From: Gnetum montanum
Lineage: Eukaryota; Streptophyta; Gnetopsida; Gnetales; Gnetaceae
DNA: 64,000 nucleotides
Assembly: GCA_015680685.1 (NCBI GenBank)
Contig: MNCI01008656.1
Coordinates: 149,039-213,038, forward strand
Direction of reading: 5' to 3'
Part shown: piece after piece, positions 57,950 to 64,000 of the stretch
How the letters are laid out: each line of letters starts with the position of its first letter
Numbering within the stretch: position 1 is the first letter of the stretch
The notes under the pieces: generated by a model
Seen by the model: the letters and a program-made list of their open reading frames with translations, nothing else
The model's database searches: none
Told to the model about the DNA's origin: nothing
Position numbers and translations under genes: made by a program

Positions 57950-59060
57950 ACATTGCTTTTTTTTATCATCTTTTAAAACATTTTTTCTTGTTGCTTCATC
58001 ATATAGTATTCTGAGATGGTACTCAAGAGTATTTGTCCATTTTGGAACACTACCTATGTGCATTTTGTAAAAATTATAATACTATAATAATTTTTTGAAA
58101 GTTTGTACCAATTGCCTTTTGTTTATTACTTTATTTTCCTTTTGAAAATTATTCATCTATGTGATTATACTATTATCATTAGCCAATTTTGTATTCACAT
58201 TTTTATTTGTAAATATATGTTGCAGCTTTCATAAAGATTCTAATTTGTTTAAAACCTTTATGGAGGATTAGGATCCTTCAAAACACCTTGAGCTTTAAAC
58301 AAATATATTTTTTATACTTAACAATCTTTTCTACTTTAATTATCTTTTGAAGCCTTTTCTTAAAAAATATAAGATAATACACATTATGATCTTCAGCATT
58401 TGTAAAATCTAACACTTGCTACTTTTATTTACTAAAACCAAATAGCTTAAAATTTTAAGAATCCTTTTCTTCTAAAGTTTTAACCACTAAAAAAATATGG
58501 AACTTTAAAATGAGTATTATCAAGTGCAATCATTTTAGTGGTAATGCCATCATCTATATTCTGAAATATACAATGCAAAGTCTTTAATTTTTTTTTTGAA
58601 AATAATCTACCTTTGATTATTGCAATAAATTATGAATTTAGAAAAACTACCTTAACCTTGCAATGCTTTTAACATTTTTCATTCTTCTATTTTCTTTGGA
58701 AGCTCCTCTTTTACGAATTCTTTATTTACCCAAAATTTTTCTCATTTCAAGTTGCTACAACTATGCCAAACTTTTTCTTGAGTAGTTAAGTCACTAAATG
58801 TCACAATAATATGGCCTAGTTTATTGCCTTTGAATTCTAAGCAATAATTATTCAAAATTATATCAAGTAAGATAGAGAGGTGCATTGTATCTTTTATGAT
58901 ATCCTAGTAACTTTTATTAAATTTTCTTTTGGACTTTTAAGAAACCTAGTAAATTAGAGATTTGAATCTCTTCTCCTTTTCTTTTTTCTTTTTGTTCCTT
59001 CACCAATTTACACAAAGCTTTAACATGTTGAGGAGTTACTTCAATTGGTTGATGTCTTGG
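57950..59060. other. AT-rich region, nothing recognised
   Basis: No coding pattern or known repeat was identified. Confidence 0.5.
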
Positions 59061-59099
59061 TTTTATAGTTGACTGCCAACTTGAATGCTTCGATGGACA

Positions 59100-59430
59100 T
59101 TGGATGTTACCAAAAGAGGTAAGCTACATAATACAAACATTATAAAAAGACTTGTAGTGGTTCCTATTTTAGATGAGCTACAAGAATGGCAACTTAGATG
59201 GTTTGGACATGTGCAAAGAAAATAGGACAATGAGTCTATAAACAAAAGTTGCTACATCACTGTTTTAGGAAAGCCACCAAAAGGAAGACCAAGAAAGACA
59301 TGGGAAAAAATGACCAAAGATAATTTAAAGAAATTGCAAATAAACAAAGATTTAGCTCTTCATAGAGGTGAATGGTGAAAAAGAACTCATATAGCTAACC
59401 CCATTGTGTTGGGATAAGACTAAGATGATG
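59100..59430 (+). pseudogene. LINE 3'-end remnant
   Basis: The plus strand reads LQEWQLRWFGHVQRK, then KGRPRKTWEKMTKDNL, LALHRGEW and THIANPIVLG. This is the well-known C-terminal end of many plant LINE ORF2 proteins ('RW.GHV.RRP...GRPK.TW......DL......A.DR..WR..I...DP'). A short ATGATG-type tail follows at 59425. Only this 5'-truncated end is present, the usual state for LINE copies. Confidence 0.8.
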
Positions 59431-59439
59431 ATCATGATA

Positions 59440-60896
59440 TCACATTCAATTTTTTTATTTTTCATTTTTGTTATTCTTTTGCTTTGATTAAAGTTCAAAG
59501 TCTTACCTATTATGTTTTGCTCTATAATCCATTTCACTATCACTTATTGTTGTGCCATCATATTTCTATTTGATCAAACAAAGCCTCTTGCTTTTCAACT
59601 GTGATGTTCATGGTATGGATGAGATTTCTTTGTTGCATTCATTGTGCAATAATTTTCTAACTCTTAATAAATATTTACTATCTTCTTTACCTTTTTGCCA
59701 TTCAAATAAGACTTTTAGTTGAATGTCAATCACTTGCAATTATTTAGTTACTATAACCATATCTTAAAGTCAAATAGCAAAAACACTCCACTAACCCTTC
59801 TATGAGAAAGCAAAACTCTCCTCAAAAATACCATACAAAAAATCTCAACAAATCCTATGAAAAGCCTTTGAAAAACCACGGAAAGTACTCCACAATACCT
59901 TCCCTCTACAAAGTTCTTTGAATGCCAGGTGTGTAACAAAATTATTCTCTTCATCCACCTTTTTTTTGAAATTTTTATTAATGTGCTAGAAAGTCGAGTA
60001 TGCCACTTAATATAAATCAAGTCCCAATATGTTTTCTAATTTCAACCTAATAAAATTTATATTCTATATGCAAAGCTACTATTATAAGCCAACACATCAG
60101 CATTGGAAGTTGCAACAATGTAAATATTTGCAATTTCATATGTAAAGAGGAAAGTTATTGAGCATTGCTTGAAAACGGTGAAAGCAAGATATGCCGAATA
60201 CACAAGAGGACGAGTACATAAAACTTCATTTATCACAAGTAATACAAGATGAACAACATATTTTATTGGATTGCGTAAAATTAAAATTCTTAGGCTTACA
60301 CGAAATATTACAAGCTAAACTTTGTAATATTTTTCATTAAAAATAAACTATGTACAAATTATTAAATATATCACGACTAACTATCTTGAAGATATGCTGA
60401 GAATATATAATTATTGAACATATTTCATATATTTTAAAAATATGGTTAGTGATGTATTTTGTGGTAACTATCTTAAACCTTATTTAACTTTCATTCTGCA
60501 TAATTTACCTCCAATACATGCATTTGTTGTTTTATCCCCCGAGCCGGAATAACACAGCTTACCAGTCGTGAACGTGCATTTAGCTCCTACATGTTTGCGC
60601 ATTGCCTATTTAGCTCCCAAAATTTTCTAGACAAAATTCATACAACATTTCTTTGACAGAAGATGCAAAATTGCAAGGATACATTTTTCCTGCAAAGATC
60701 TTATATGCTTTAGGCTTTACAGCAGAATTCATCACTGAATCAAGCTGATTGTCTGCCCATAAAAATAATTTGCCACCTTGAATGGCCTACACACTACCAT
60801 ATTTCACATTGCTGATATAGCTATCACAAATGACAGGGCTACCTCAGCATTTTTAGGTACCTATAAAAAACACCAATTTGTTTACGATCAGGAAAA
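59440..60896. other. Intergenic region downstream of FNR
   Basis: AT-rich; no gene or recognisable repeat. It must contain the FNR 3' UTR next to 60896, but I could not place a convincing polyadenylation signal. Confidence 0.5.
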
Positions 60897-63544
<2,648 letters not shown>

Positions 63545-64000
63545 TGTTGCACCGACCGAGGACAGACTTTCAGAGATCAAATGTAGAATGGAGAAGCAGA
63601 AGCAAGATAGGGGAATTAGTATTCCTAAAGTAAAATGAATTGTGGAGGAGGACGCAGGTAGATTGAGTGGCGGACAGATTGGGTGGGCATTATCTGTTGT
63701 ATCCTCCTTCCTTCTTTCTCACAATTCTCCCTGTCCGTCTCTGTGGCTGGCTCCTTCTGCGCTACCCAATAAGGCTCCCAACAGCGCTGCATATTGTTGC
63801 ATCACCATACAATTATTTTCTGGAAAAAAAAAAAAAAGTTTAACCAGCGGTTACGGGCATGGAAATCGAACATCCATTCCAGCGACCCACGGCTGTACCA
63901 CTTATTGTGGTACACACGTTAAGTTATATTAAATATGGGATAAATATTGTGGAGAAGAAAAATTAAAACCAAAACCTTAACAGAGCCCAATGTTGCAAGA
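63545..64000 (-). promoter_or_regulatory. FNR promoter and 5' leader region
   Basis: On the minus strand the leader next to the ATG is CT-rich (TTGCTTCTGCTTCTCC). An I-box core GATAA (complement of 63690-63694), the kind found in light-regulated plant genes, lies about 150 bp upstream. A CCAAT-like ACCCAATAAGG is near 63766 and a T run (complement of 63825-63838) further up. No TATA box is obvious. Light regulation is inferred from the gene's role. Confidence 0.45.

Noticed and set aside
63545-63580. Upstream in-frame ATG at 63580 as the FNR start
   Set aside because: The extra 12 residues are unlike plastid FNR N-termini; MAAS at 63544 is the expected start. Initiation at 63580 cannot be fully excluded.

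Overview
This is a window of plant nuclear DNA. It holds one intact host gene at its right edge and about 60 kb of nested, mostly decayed transposable elements. The host gene is a nine-exon leaf-type plastid ferredoxin-NADP+ reductase (FNR) on the minus strand, with every splice junction and the C-terminal Tyr intact. The retroelement load, the decay of CpG to TG/CA, the CCCTAAA-type repeat and an endogenous pararetrovirus fragment suggest a large-genome seed plant. A gymnosperm is my best guess, but the sequence does not prove it.

Layout. 1-3325: non-coding repeat with short tandem boxes upstream of a TATA box, perhaps a very long LTR. 3326-3751: Ty3/gypsy integrase scrap. 3870-4171: assembly gap. 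4172-8188: unclassified. 8189-14988: element A (minus strand, gag but no pol). 15400-17700: Ty1/copia and LINE remnants. 18090-28135: element B (minus strand, gag-PR-RT-RH-INT, TSD GACAT/GACGT), inserted in an LTR-like region of element F. 28136-36005: two head-to-tail copies (F, G) of an older Ty3/gypsy on the plus strand. F carries interstitial telomere-like DNA at 30139-30447. G is interrupted by solo LTR D (34844-35740, perfect TSD GGTAT) and then by element E. 36006-43405: element E (plus strand, gag, no pol) ending in an LTR-stub-LTR array and a palindrome. 43546-46328: unclassified repeats and a foldback-like inverted array. 46334-55565: element C (minus strand, gag, no pol, perfect TSD ATGAC), whose 5' LTR/leader junction is replaced by a caulimovirid coat-protein-like fragment. 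55571-60890: foldback end, SINE and two LINE tails. 60897-64000: FNR and its promoter.

Elements A to E form one Athila/Tat-like Ty3/gypsy family. They share TGATGAG...CTCATCA termini, a tRNA-Asp-like primer site and an AGTCATGGGGG polypurine tract. B has pol genes and may stand for the autonomous partner. A, C and E keep gag but no pol. A and C also carry a downstream sense ORF of the plant 'putative plant transposon protein' type. Upstream of that ORF each has a second copy of the LTR promoter architecture (GATATC palindromes plus a TATA-like box). This internal promoter plus accessory ORF, seen in two independent insertions, is the best candidate in the window for an undescribed system. The palindromic U3 arrays, their replacement by GACATC/GACGTC repeats in E, and the virus capture in C are the other strong leads.
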